A program made the position numbers and the translations under genes. DNA of 64,000 bases, from positions 682,001-746,000 of the forward strand of contig NW_025408683.1 of assembly GCF_020360975.1 (NCBI RefSeq), in the 5' to 3' direction. Under the pieces are notes generated by a model, which saw only the letters and a program-made list of their open reading frames with translations, did not search any database and had not been told where the DNA came from. How positions within the stretch are numbered: the first letter of the stretch is position 1; each line of letters begins with the position of its first letter. Source of the stretch: Hirsutella rhossiliensis. Its lineage: Eukaryota > Ascomycota > Sordariomycetes > Hypocreales > Ophiocordycipitaceae. Shown here one piece after another: positions 35,295 to 45,013 of this stretch.

Positions 35295-36130
35295 CGCTCC
35301 ATTGGCGCAGCCTTGTGTGTCTTGCATGCTCTCGACATGTGCAGACAGTACGGATATGCACACATGGCACACGATGACGGGCATACATGACTGGCCTTTC
35401 TGCCGACTGACTGCCTGTTGCCGGAAACGTCGCGACGCTGCCTTGCGGGTCTGCCCTGCCGACTTGTTCTCTAACAAGGCGAAAGAAGAAGACTCACTCC
35501 GCCTCCACCTCGGCAAGCGTACAGAGTACTCCATACAACGCACACCAACGAGCTGCCTGCCATGTGGCTCGCGCTGCTGCACTGTGGGGATTAGTTGGTT
35601 GAAGCTACTGTACCCCTATTGTTGCTTTGCTTTTCTCGTCCCGGTCTATTTCTGACTCGAGTGTCCGAGTGGCCCTGCATATGCCGAGGCACGCAGGTGA
35701 CACGATCCGACCCAGACTCAAACTTGACACAGTCGGCGCCTAGGTGCTGTGTGTGCAGTGCCGGCTCCGACGGGCGGCACTTTTTCTTCTTCCTCTCCCG
35801 TCGGCCCCAACACCAGGACGGACGAACCGGAGAGGCGTCGACGCGGCGCCCGGCTGCTTCCCCGCGGCGCTTAAAGACTTGGGCCGTCTCAGGTGCACGG
35901 GCATTCTGTCGCCGCGAGGGGGGACTCGGGTTTGGAATAATTTTTCGCCTCTTCACTCGACCACGTGTGGTGCAAGTCCTTGGCGGTCGATACCTTGGGG
36001 AAGCACAGGCGCGTCCATGTGCCGAAGCCCACGTCTCCGCGACCAAGAAATACTTGGCGACCTCCACGCCCACTTGGCTCGTGAGAGGTCACGTTTCCGA
36101 GGGCACAGACCGCCGGCCAAGACAGTCCAT

Positions 36131-36182
36131 ACTTTGGCACTTGGAGCTCCTCAAGAACTTTGGCATTTGGAGCTCCTCGAGA
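36131..36182. repeat. 26-bp direct tandem duplication
   Basis: Two adjacent 26-bp units (36131-36156 and 36157-36182), each starting actttggca and containing ttggagctcctc, differ at only two positions. It is a recent small tandem duplication in non-coding DNA. Confidence 0.85.
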
Positions 36183-36514
36183 AACAGCAACCGTGCCCGC
36201 AAGCCTTTCGACTTTGGCCAACTGCACCCGCCAGCCTGGCATGAGCCGACGAGTATTACAGTATGCCGCCATCTCTCGCTGCACTGTGCTCATCTCTTCC
36301 TCAGGACCACGCCGACGACGACCAACAGCCATGAGCTCCAAGGCACGGTGCACACGTCCCCTGGACTTCGGCATGGAGCGTCCACCGGTGATGGCATCGC
36401 AAGCCTGCCCCGGACTGTGCGGCCGACGCCCTGTCCGCGCGTGATGCCTCTGTCCAATGCACGCCCCCGTCAAAGGGCCTCAGCTGGCCGTGCGACGATG
36501 CGGTCAACGCTTGC

Positions 36515-37096
36515 TTGCAACTTGTGAGAACAGCACCCTTCAGCATGAGCAAGACGCCCGCCCAAGTGGTGGCCAGGGCAGGTCAACTGGCATTCTTGCT
36601 CCGACTCGAAACCCGCGTCGCATCCAAACGCAAAGCACCCGTTAAGGCATTCAGAGATTGTGTGTCCGCTAGGATGGGAGACGCCCTCGACCCCGAGGAC
36701 GATGACTGTACACAGAGACGTGGACTGGTGGTGACTTCATTGCTAGTTGACTTGTCGGCTTCGACCCTGGATGCACTCTGCCGACTCCAAGGTGGCAAGG
36801 CAAATGCACCTGATGCCGAGTCTGTTGCCGGTCTTGTCTGGTCCCGTCATCAGCCCCTAGTTGAAGATGGCTGGATCAACAACACCATCACTTGGACTTA
36901 TCGCAGATATTCTGGACTTACTCAAGAGCCCGCCGCCTTGCTACTGGATCCCTACACCGTTTGCCAAGTGGTCCCCGTCTTCGATCACGAAATGCCACCA
37001 CAATTGCACCTTGCTTCCTCGCGACGCGCAACGCCGGTGAACCGCGGCCGTACCGGGTTTCTGCAACATGATGTGGAATTAGTCGGGCGGGATTAA
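36515..37096 (+). CDS. Possible small protein-coding ORF, unrecognised
   Basis: A 193-codon open frame (a second Met at 36545 begins MSKTPAQVV) has balanced, globular-looking composition with helical stretches (GLVVTSLLVDLSASTLDALC) and a Trp/Tyr-containing block (INNTITWTYRRYSGL). Third-position GC is lower than in the firm genes here, and no domain, signal peptide or intron was found. It sits alone in a 7-kb gap. It may be a lineage-specific gene, a decaying gene or chance; it is listed because it is the only gap ORF whose composition looks protein-like along its whole length. Confidence 0.27.
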   Translation: MQLVRTAPFSMSKTPAQVVARAGQLAFLLRLETRVASKRKAPVKAFRDCVSARMGDALDPEDDDCTQRRGLVVTSLLVDLSASTLDALCRLQGGKANAPDAESVAGLVWSRHQPLVEDGWINNTITWTYRRYSGLTQEPAALLLDPYTVCQVVPVFDHEMPPQLHLASSRRATPVNRGRTGFLQHDVELVGRD

Positions 37097-39259
37097 CACT
37101 TGCGTCTCGACTGCTCTTAGCTGGAAACAAGCTTAGTCCTTGGAACCCGGCGCCGTGACGCAGTTGCCGTGACGCTCTTCAGACCCTCGACGGGCCGCCG
37201 GAGGGAAGGCTGGTGATTGCAAGGCCAACTTCATTGTCCTTCGAGCGTGTCCCCTAACGCATAAAGCTCCAACGCATTATCGCATGGGCAGTTGCCCGGC
37301 GAACGAAAGGCTTCAGGACGTGAGGCAACTCCCTCGCCCCGCGATTGTGCGCTACATCTCTCGACCCGGGCGCTTACTCCATACCTCACGACCAAACGGC
37401 GGCTGACGGCGAGCTGATTGGTGGGCTTGGTATTCGGAGTGGGCGGTGCGCCCTCAGCCTCATCTAGGCTTGCGCTGAGCCAACGCTCATTGGTCGCTTA
37501 ACAGAGCCGCATCATCCCGCAGCTCTTCTACCTCTCCTCAACCACCCATCCTGCTGGGTGAAGAATCTCGGGCACACCTTATCCGCGTACTTGACAGAAC
37601 TTGACCGCCGCACGCTCTCCCCCCCGTGCGAGGCATTGGGATATTTAGCTGCAAGAGCGAGGTCGTCTCCAGGACAATTCCTGCGGCCCACGCCCGCCAA
37701 GGCGCATAGCGTTGTATTCGTGGCCTCGGAGCAGACCCGGAGGCGAAGCAGCCCGCCGTTCTCGCCATGATCGGAGAAGGGAGGGGTGAGTCAAAGACGA
37801 TGACAGATGCCGTCAGCAGGATTAGGCAGGGCGCGGCACTCGCCGGCGGGGGACGATGCCCGCTCCCTCTGTCTCCTCCCTCTCTCTTCTCCAAGAGAGA
37901 ACACGAGAGAAAAGAAATGCTGAGGGGAAGTGTCAGACATGAAGCTCGTCTATCTGGACGCGTCTGTAGGGCTGGCCCCCCGGGGAGTGATCGTCAGGCG
38001 ATGATGCATGGCTTGGCACATGCATCGCCGGCCCTGTCGGCACAGCCTCCTTCTCTGGCTCATCTCTGTCCAACTATCTCAGCATCACCGCCTTGGCCCC
38101 CCTCCCCAAAAAGCCATCCCCGCACCTGCAAAGACCTCCTAGGCATGCATCCGACTCAGCTTCAGTCAATATGGAAATACTACAGGGCGCGATATGTCCG
38201 ACCGCGCCTCCAGCCCCCTTCCGCGCTGCCGGGAGAGGAGCCCCCTTATCTCGAGCCACGGCCGTCTCGCTCTCACGTCAGAACTCTACCCCGGAGTGCG
38301 CCTCCTTCTCTCCCCACACGCACGTATTCACTCACCTCGCATTGGGAACTCCTCGTGACCCCCCATTCAAAAGTCTCCGTGCCAGGCTTCCCCGTCTCGC
38401 CGAGCGAACTCGTCCCTCCCCTCTCGCGCTTCTCTCCCCAGCCGCCGCGGCCACGAGCGGGGTGAGAGGGGCCTGGGGACGAGGTGCAGGGAGAGATGGA
38501 CCCCCTCGTGCCGTGCACGCCCCGCTGATGCGGGCGCAGGTCGCCTGCCCTGTTTGCCATCTGGCGATGCCCCCTTCTCCCTTGTTCGATGCTCTCGTGT
38601 ATGTATGTATGACCGCTCGTGCGTCTCCCCCGCCTCTGCCGATCAGGGAAGAGGGCAGCGAGATGTATGGGCCTTCAGGGCCGAACCTTGTCCCCGGCCT
38701 GCCTTGCCTTGCAGCCCCCTCAAGAGAAAGGGCCAGTCAGACTCGGGCTCGCAATCAGCCGGCCGTGTGAATAGCTTCCACTCCAAGCCACGAGTCACGA
38801 GTACAAAAGGTAGAGACGGGGATGTTCAAGCAACGTTGTGCCACTGGCACGTTGTTATGTTCGCCGATGGAGCGCAGTGAAATCTGCCTTGCACAGACAC
38901 ACCCACGGCTTCGGCCATCTATCCTCTCCAATCTTGATTATGCCTTGCCCCCAACCCCCTCCCCCCCTTTCCTGGGACATTCACCATCGCCAGACAAGGG
39001 TAAAAGGCCAATAAAAAGTGTCCAAGACGACAACACAAGTTGTCCATCCAGAAAGAGCAAAGGCGCGCCCATTGGGCAGATCCTCAACAACGCAACGAGC
39101 TCTGATTTTCGTGATACATCATAAAGTCGTATGGACGGATATGCTTCCGGCCACTAGCTTGCCAAGCAAGAAAGCTCCAAATCGAAGGGGAAGTAAAAAC
39201 AAGGAGGGGCGACCGTTTCGCCATGCATGCGCAAAACCCAATGCATCATCTCCCAAGCC
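37097..39259. other. Gene-free region downstream of the membrane-protein gene
   Basis: This is strongly CT-rich on the plus strand between about 37840 and 38480. A 232-codon frame (37767-38465) only reflects that composition (Pro/Ser runs). The last part should hold the 3' UTR of the leftward gene ending at 39260. Nothing else was seen. Confidence 0.5.
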
Positions 39260-40255
39260 TCATCGCATCTCCTCGGGAGCCACAGTCGCCCCGTAGAAGC
39301 CGCCTCCGTGCTGCCCGCCAGACGCGGCGCAAGCCAGGCATACACCTCCGCCATAGACACGGGTGTGGCGCGTCCAGCCGCCGCCGCCGCCGTCTAGGAC
39401 CGAGATTATCTCTCCCTTGACGTCAACCCCCCGTCGTGCCTGCCCGAGGCCCTCCGCCCCGTAAGCGCCTGGAGGCGGCGGCGGGAGCAGCGGACTTGAC
39501 GGGGGGTATGAGCTCGGCGAGAAATTCAAGTCGGCGACATCGGCTTCGGACGATGAGGCCTGCCGGGGCGCAGGGGTGCCGATCGGGATGGTCCGGTGGT
39601 ACGAACGCCGCCGCGGCCGGGAAGAGGGCTCCGGGCTCGTCTCGGAGAAGGACGACGTCGACGTCATGTAGTCTGGATTTGGCTGGTGGATGAAGCTGTC
39701 CTGCCTGTGCGGTGCGTCCTCGATTGTGAAGACGGCAGGGCTCAGCTCGGGAGGCGTCAAAGGCGGTGCTGGGGGCAGCCGTGAGACAAACGGTCTCGGC
39801 AGTGAGTCTGAGCCACACTTCCAATTCCTATCACCTGGCAGGGCGGTCCCGCTGCCCAATTGCCCTCCCTCCGGCACAACTGTCTTCTGGTCCGAAGGCA
39901 TGGTGGTGGTGAGGCTCGGCGCGTACCACGGCTTCTCATCTACCACCTCCCAACGGGGGCGCTGTTGCTGAGTGCGCTGGTCTCGTGGACCGTCGGTAAA
40001 TGCTTGGACTGTAAGCCGGTTGTCGGCTGAACCACACCACCGCAGGCAGAGCCAGCGCACGCAGTGACGAGCGATGATCAAGACGGCAAAGACGGAGAGA
40101 CCGGCTTGGAGCATTGCCCAGGCGGGCGGTTGGGTCCTCAAGTAGACGGTGCTCGTCGAGCTGGCATCGGCGGGCGTCATATTGGTCGCCGGCATGGCTG
40201 TCGGCCGTGTCTGCTTCGGGAAAGCAGGCGTCGTCGGGGCAGGGGTCCCTGACAA
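39260..40255 (-). CDS. Single-pass membrane protein of unknown function with conserved C-terminus
   Basis: A single exon gives 331 residues. A Thr/Pro/Ala-rich N-terminal part (1-45), without a cleavable signal, precedes one hydrophobic helix (about 47-70, AMLQAGLSVFAVLIIARHCV) and a basic flank (RWLCLRW), suggesting an N-out, C-in single-span protein. The cytosolic part is Pro/Ser-rich and disordered, then ends with a Gly- and Cys-rich block, GGGGGWTRHTRVYGGGVCLAC, given here in two pieces: GGGGGWTRHTRVYG and GGVCLACAASGGQHGGGFYG. This terminal block looks conserved among ascomycete proteins of unknown function. The role is unknown. Confidence 0.78.
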   Translation of the reverse strand: MSGTPAPTTPAFPKQTRPTAMPATNMTPADASSTSTVYLRTQPPAWAMLQAGLSVFAVLIIARHCVRWLCLRWCGSADNRLTVQAFTDGPRDQRTQQQRPRWEVVDEKPWYAPSLTTTMPSDQKTVVPEGGQLGSGTALPGDRNWKCGSDSLPRPFVSRLPPAPPLTPPELSPAVFTIEDAPHRQDSFIHQPNPDYMTSTSSFSETSPEPSSRPRRRSYHRTIPIGTPAPRQASSSEADVADLNFSPSSYPPSSPLLPPPPPGAYGAEGLGQARRGVDVKGEIISVLDGGGGGWTRHTRVYGGGVCLACAASGGQHGGGFYGATVAPEEMR

Positions 40256-43200
40256 GTCGCGCTACTTTCTGTCGTCAGACGGGCGTCCTTTGTCTGCCCT
40301 ACGACGACCGACCGTTCAGCCTAGTGGAAATGCGCGCGTTTTGCGAAAGTCAATCCCGGCGCCCGAGCTGGTCGCGTACGACGATCGTCTGTGTAAGTCG
40401 CGGATGCGGACGCCCTTTTCTTTTGGAAATTGTCCGAGGACAGTGGTAGTTCGGTGTCTTTATGCGCGATCTCGAGTCGATGGTGTAGCAAGTCAAGGAA
40501 GAAACCTAGGGAGCGGCTGTTTTTCGACCGGATGGGAGCAAGACGTGTGTCAAGCGAAGCGGAACCCAGTGCAGACGAACCGAGACGAGCCGGAGATATA
40601 CACATGACAGCATCAAACAAAGCGGGAGTCCGGGGCGCCGAAGCTTCTTATGGGAGACGAGAATTAGCAATGACGAGAATCAAAGGATCCAAGCCCAGCT
40701 CACTAGGCCGTGGCAGAACCCACTTGTCGCCAACCCAGTGATGGGCCGCGTGCGTCCAGTCCATCCATGGGCGGCACAAGCTCAGCTAGAGCTGCCAACA
40801 CAGTTTCCCCTTGAGGAGAACCTTTAGCTTGCTCGTGCTGGAGCAGGGCGAAAGGAAGGGGGGGGGGCGCTGTTTGTTGGTAGCGCCACACCCCTCCCCC
40901 CCCGGTCTCCCTTCCCGCCCTCCTTTTCAGGAGGGTTCATGCCGGACCACGTTAATATTAAGGCCCAGCCAGGGACGTACATACTGAAGCGGGTTGCTGC
41001 GTCGCATCGGACGCATTGGGGCAAAAAGCGGTGGGGTGGAGCATGAAGCATCCGCATGGAGCAGCCTCTCAGCTCGGAAGACAAGAAAAGGAAAAAAACG
41101 GGCGGCTCGTGCCAGCAATAGTTTGCGACCGGTACCAAGATGGCCATGACCGCACCGATGAATGTCGGTTCGGACCCTGGAGCTCATCACAGCGAGGTCA
41201 GAGGGCGAGGAGCCCGGCGCCTCCTGACTTGGCCTGAGAGCCTTTGCTCGAGACTCCTGAGCCAGGCCCAGCAAAATCCGGGTCCGCCAATCGCTAGGAG
41301 GGACGGCGGGCGAGGAGTCTGCAGCTGAGCGAGGGCGCAAAGCCCACCCGCAACTAATAGTCGCACGCCCGCTTGTCTCGAGACAAGCCCCCTTGGTCGA
41401 CTGCCGACACGCGTGTAATAAATGTGCTTGTGGGCGGCAGATGCAGTCGAGCAAGATGCGACAATGGACAGTCGAGACGCCGACAATTCGCCACGAGTTG
41501 AACTCTGTCAGTCCGCACTCACACACAGTCACATACCAAGTCTAGGGGGGGTGCGTGTGGGAATGAGGCGAGAAGAGGCCCAGCGTTGGTGCTGTGGCGC
41601 TGGTCACGCAGGTTGGACGAAGGCGCTGGTTAGGGCCATGATTGTCGTGCTTTCAGCTGGCCTCGTCCAGCCGTGCAGCCAAGCCGCCCGGGGCCCTGCT
41701 GGTTGGCTCCCACGGGGTCGAAATGTGGGGCCTGTCGAGGTCAACGATGGACGGGGTCAATAAGTGACGGCCGGCCAGAGGCTGATGATGGTGGGCCGTT
41801 TGTTGATGGAGCATGTCGGTGAGAGCATGAGGGGATGGGGATGGGGGTGGTGGTGGTGGCGATGGCGATGGCGATGGTGACGATGGAAGATACTTTGGTA
41901 CATGCTGTAATTATACCTACCTACCTTATAGGTACTGTAGGCGCAGAACAGGCAGGCGCAGAACAGGCAGGCGCAGAACAGGCAGGCGCAGAACAGGCAG
42001 GCGCAGAACAGGCAGGCTCGTGGAGTGACGCGTCAGTCACGGGATGCAGTCGTCTTGTTATCTCTTGCCACCCGCGAAGATCTCTCAACGGCAATCAAAT
42101 CATCTCGTGGATCAATCATCGCATCGCATCGCATCCGTGTCAACCACGCCATCCGCATCATCATCACCTGCATCATCGTCCAGCTTCCTCCTCCTCCTCC
42201 TCCTCCTCCTGCTCAACCGTCTGCCGTCCTGCCCGCCACTTATCGCCTGCCTCAGCTGGAAAACACCAGCAACTGACTGGTGCAACGTGCCGCCCTCATC
42301 ACCACCACCACTCACTCTCGTGCAACAAGCAAAACCCGGGTTGCGACGACGCTGCCGGGCCCGGAAGACCCCTGCCTTCCGCCTGCTACCGTTGCACAGC
42401 AGCGGCTCGTCCCTCGCCCACGCCGCCAGCAGAAGAGTTGTTGAAGCAGTCGTGGCCAAGGTCGTCTCCAGAGGGCTGGTAGCCAATCACAACGGCCGCC
42501 CACACCAACCCTGCCCAGCTGAAGGGGCCGACACACCCTCAGCTTTCTAGAATGTCTCTTCTCCACCTAGGCGCTACGTTGCCCCAATGACAAGGTGACA
42601 GACAGCTGCCCGACGAGCCTGATTCCCTTCTCCAAACTCCCTACTGTACATACCGTACTCGCCACTCATGCTTGGCTGCATGCTGAAAATGCGACAGTGG
42701 CGCCCTTTTTCTTTATCTCGTTTGCCTTCGCACGACTCGCAACCGGCCTTTCCGACCCCGTCGAGCACATTTCGGCCTCTTCCCCTTTTCCTCAAGAGGC
42801 CAAGCAAGGCCGAACAGACCGCAACCTGCGCCGAGATGCTAGGTCCATACTACTCTAGTACTCGCTAACACGGCGCAACAACATGACGTCGGCCTATCCC
42901 TCTTCCTTGTTACGCGGCTTCGAAACACGGAACAAGCCAAAACTCGTCCCGATGTGGAAAGTCGCGTCGGCCGGGCGCCAAGCAGACTAGAGCATGTGGG
43001 ATGCAAAGCTGCGCAAGCCAGGGTGCATCCGAGATCACCATCGTCACTTGGATGGGGGTTTCCGTCAGCCTTACGTCCTTACTCGCACCCCTCCGCCTCT
43101 GGCCGCTGCACATGGTTGGCCGACGCCAGCCTGATTGGTCCCACTGTCGCCCCGTGCTCGCATAGAGGCCATCGAAATGGCGGCTACTTTTCATCCTGTC

Positions 43201-45013
43201 GGTCCAAGTACCCGGTCCGCATGCAATCTATTCTGTTATTGCAGCATGTCCACGATGCTGAGAGTACGCAGTCCCCGCTGGCTGTTCGGTCGCTCGGCCT
43301 GCTCCTCGCATCGGCCCCGCCCGCTCGCCCGTCTTCCCTCTCTCAGTCATAAAGAGAAGCTCTCGCATTGCCGACCATAATTACCTAGCTTCGTCACCCC
43401 AGAGCCCCCCACCAGCAGCCCCGGTTTTTTGCTATTTTGGCTCACCGGTGGTCCCGTCTTGTTGGCCAGATGTGCTGCGACGGGAAGGGATGGCCGAGTC
43501 ACGGGCCCGAAGTAATCGCCATTCTCGGGATGCTTACATAGGTACATCCGCCGTAACTTACCGGAGGGACTGCCGAGCTTGTTACAGGTCGTCATGGTCT
43601 GTACGGAAGGCGCCTTTGGCTCAACCGCTCGCCGCCCGCGTGTCTCCGCGGCCCCCCAAGACATGGTTGGCATTCGGACACTCGTTGGTGTTACCTCGTG
43701 GAGCTTTGCTACCTCGTCCTCGTCCCGGCAGCCGTAATCCGACCATCCGGGCGCGTCGGGCCCTGGTTGTCTGTCGGCCCACGAGCGCTCAGCACCCCTT
43801 GGCGAGCCTCGTGACGGCTTGGCCCCTGTTGAATACCCACTCCAGCCAGGCCAACCAGCGAGAGGCGGCCGAGATCTGCCATCTCACCGCTCACCTGATG
43901 CCCGCGTCCTGCAGGCCTGCTACACGGGATCGCTGTTCGAAAGCGGCAATCGTGGCGTCCCGGACAGGGCTGCTAGGCAAGCTGACCCTGGATACCTTTT
44001 CTAAGTGTGCTATGCGACATGTTGCCGGCACAGCAAGTCTCGGCCCGGGGAGAGGATGGGTTGTCACGCTGCCCCTGAATGCCGGAGAAAGGAATGGGCC
44101 GAGCAAACCAGGCGCGCGCAGTCTCGGGACTCCCCGCGGCCCTTTTTCTTTTCCTCATCTGGGCGAGCCAGTCCAAACAAGATGCAACGATCTTGTTTGG
44201 ATGCCATGCACAGGTGACAGCCAGCCCAAGAGCCTTCCGCTAAACCCTCTTTGACTTGCGGACCGGGGCCAGAGACGCCCCCACGCCCCAGTGACATGGC
44301 GCGGCGTGCTTTCGAGGCCGCTCAGCGCCTGCGCAAGGTCAACGCCAAGTCAAGCCAAGTCAAGCCTCGTCTTTGCCCCGTTTACCCGTGACTATGCGGC
44401 TGTAAGCCGTGCAGTGAGACCCATGAGGCGCAACCGGGCCCGGGAGTGGAGGAGCCGGGTCAAGACGAGAGAGAGACCGAGATAATACAAATGAAGCCCA
44501 GCCAGCCAGTCAGCCAGCCGCAAACACTCATACGCACACCCCGTCTCTCCCTGCTTTCTCACTGCGCCAGATATTGGGTGAAGGAAAGCTGCTCGTGGCC
44601 GCCCACAGGTTGGCGCCTCCCGTCATGTATATTTCGCCGTACACCTTTGTTAGACGAAACATAAAAACGTCAAGAAATCATGATCCATCTACCCACACCG
44701 CTCGTGTCATTTTTGTATCCGCCCGCCCCCCCCCCCCTGCGGGGCCACCACCCACACACACACGCATACTCCTGTCTCTGCTATATCTGCCTCAACGCGT
44801 AACGCGGATAACTCCTCTCGGAATAGACAAAAATCCCAAACGGACGGTGAAAAGGGAGGAGATAAATAACCGGGCTGAAGCCGGGGAAGCTACATGGGTA
44901 CAAAGGGGGGGAGGGGGTAGTGAGAGGATAAAGATTTGCGAGGGACAGGTATCCAGTAAAAAAAAGGGGTCGGAGAGAAAGAGTTGAAGAAATGAGGGTG
45001 GTGGTGGATGCCG
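40256..45013. other. Gene-free 4.8-kb region between membrane-protein gene and MBF gene
   Basis: The left end is the promoter of the leftward membrane-protein gene and the right end holds the 3' UTR of the MBF-type gene. Between them are a 15-bp minisatellite (41941-42015), a TACCTA/TAGGTA cluster (41914-41940), CTC/TCC trinucleotide runs (42186-42212) and a leader-like CT-rich stretch (42060-42560) with no ORF after it. Frames up to 268 codons (43448-44254) look random. A non-coding transcript from about 42.0 kb is possible. Confidence 0.5.
41941..42015. repeat. 15-bp minisatellite, five perfect copies
   Basis: The unit gcgcagaacaggcag occurs five times in a row without a mismatch, with a partial unit on each side. 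Its length is a multiple of three, so an overlapping open frame stays open through it, but that frame is not otherwise gene-like. Confidence 0.95.

Larger units (their letters stand above)
32102..36514. other. Gene-free region upstream of the Q-rich gene
   Basis: The first 1.3 kb is the promoter/leader of the leftward Q-rich gene: purine-rich on the plus strand, with a G run at 33137-33152 and a GA tract at 33156-33312. TACCTA/TAGGTA-type repeats lie at 34288-34331, a degenerate GGGTCA repeat at 35246-35294 and a 26-bp duplication at 36131-36182. Frames up to 310 codons (35595-36527) have shifting composition, no domain and competing frames, and are not called. Confidence 0.5.

Noticed and set aside
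35595..36527. 310-codon plus-strand frame
   Set aside because: Composition changes abruptly along it and it overlaps two other comparable frames; no domain.
41835..42482. Frame containing five EQAGA repeats
   Set aside because: The repeat is a 15-bp minisatellite that happens to keep frame; the surrounding sequence looks like leader DNA, not coding.
43448..44254. 268-codon plus-strand frame
   Set aside because: Composition is random (high Arg/Ser/Pro/Cys), with no domain and no promoter or splice support.
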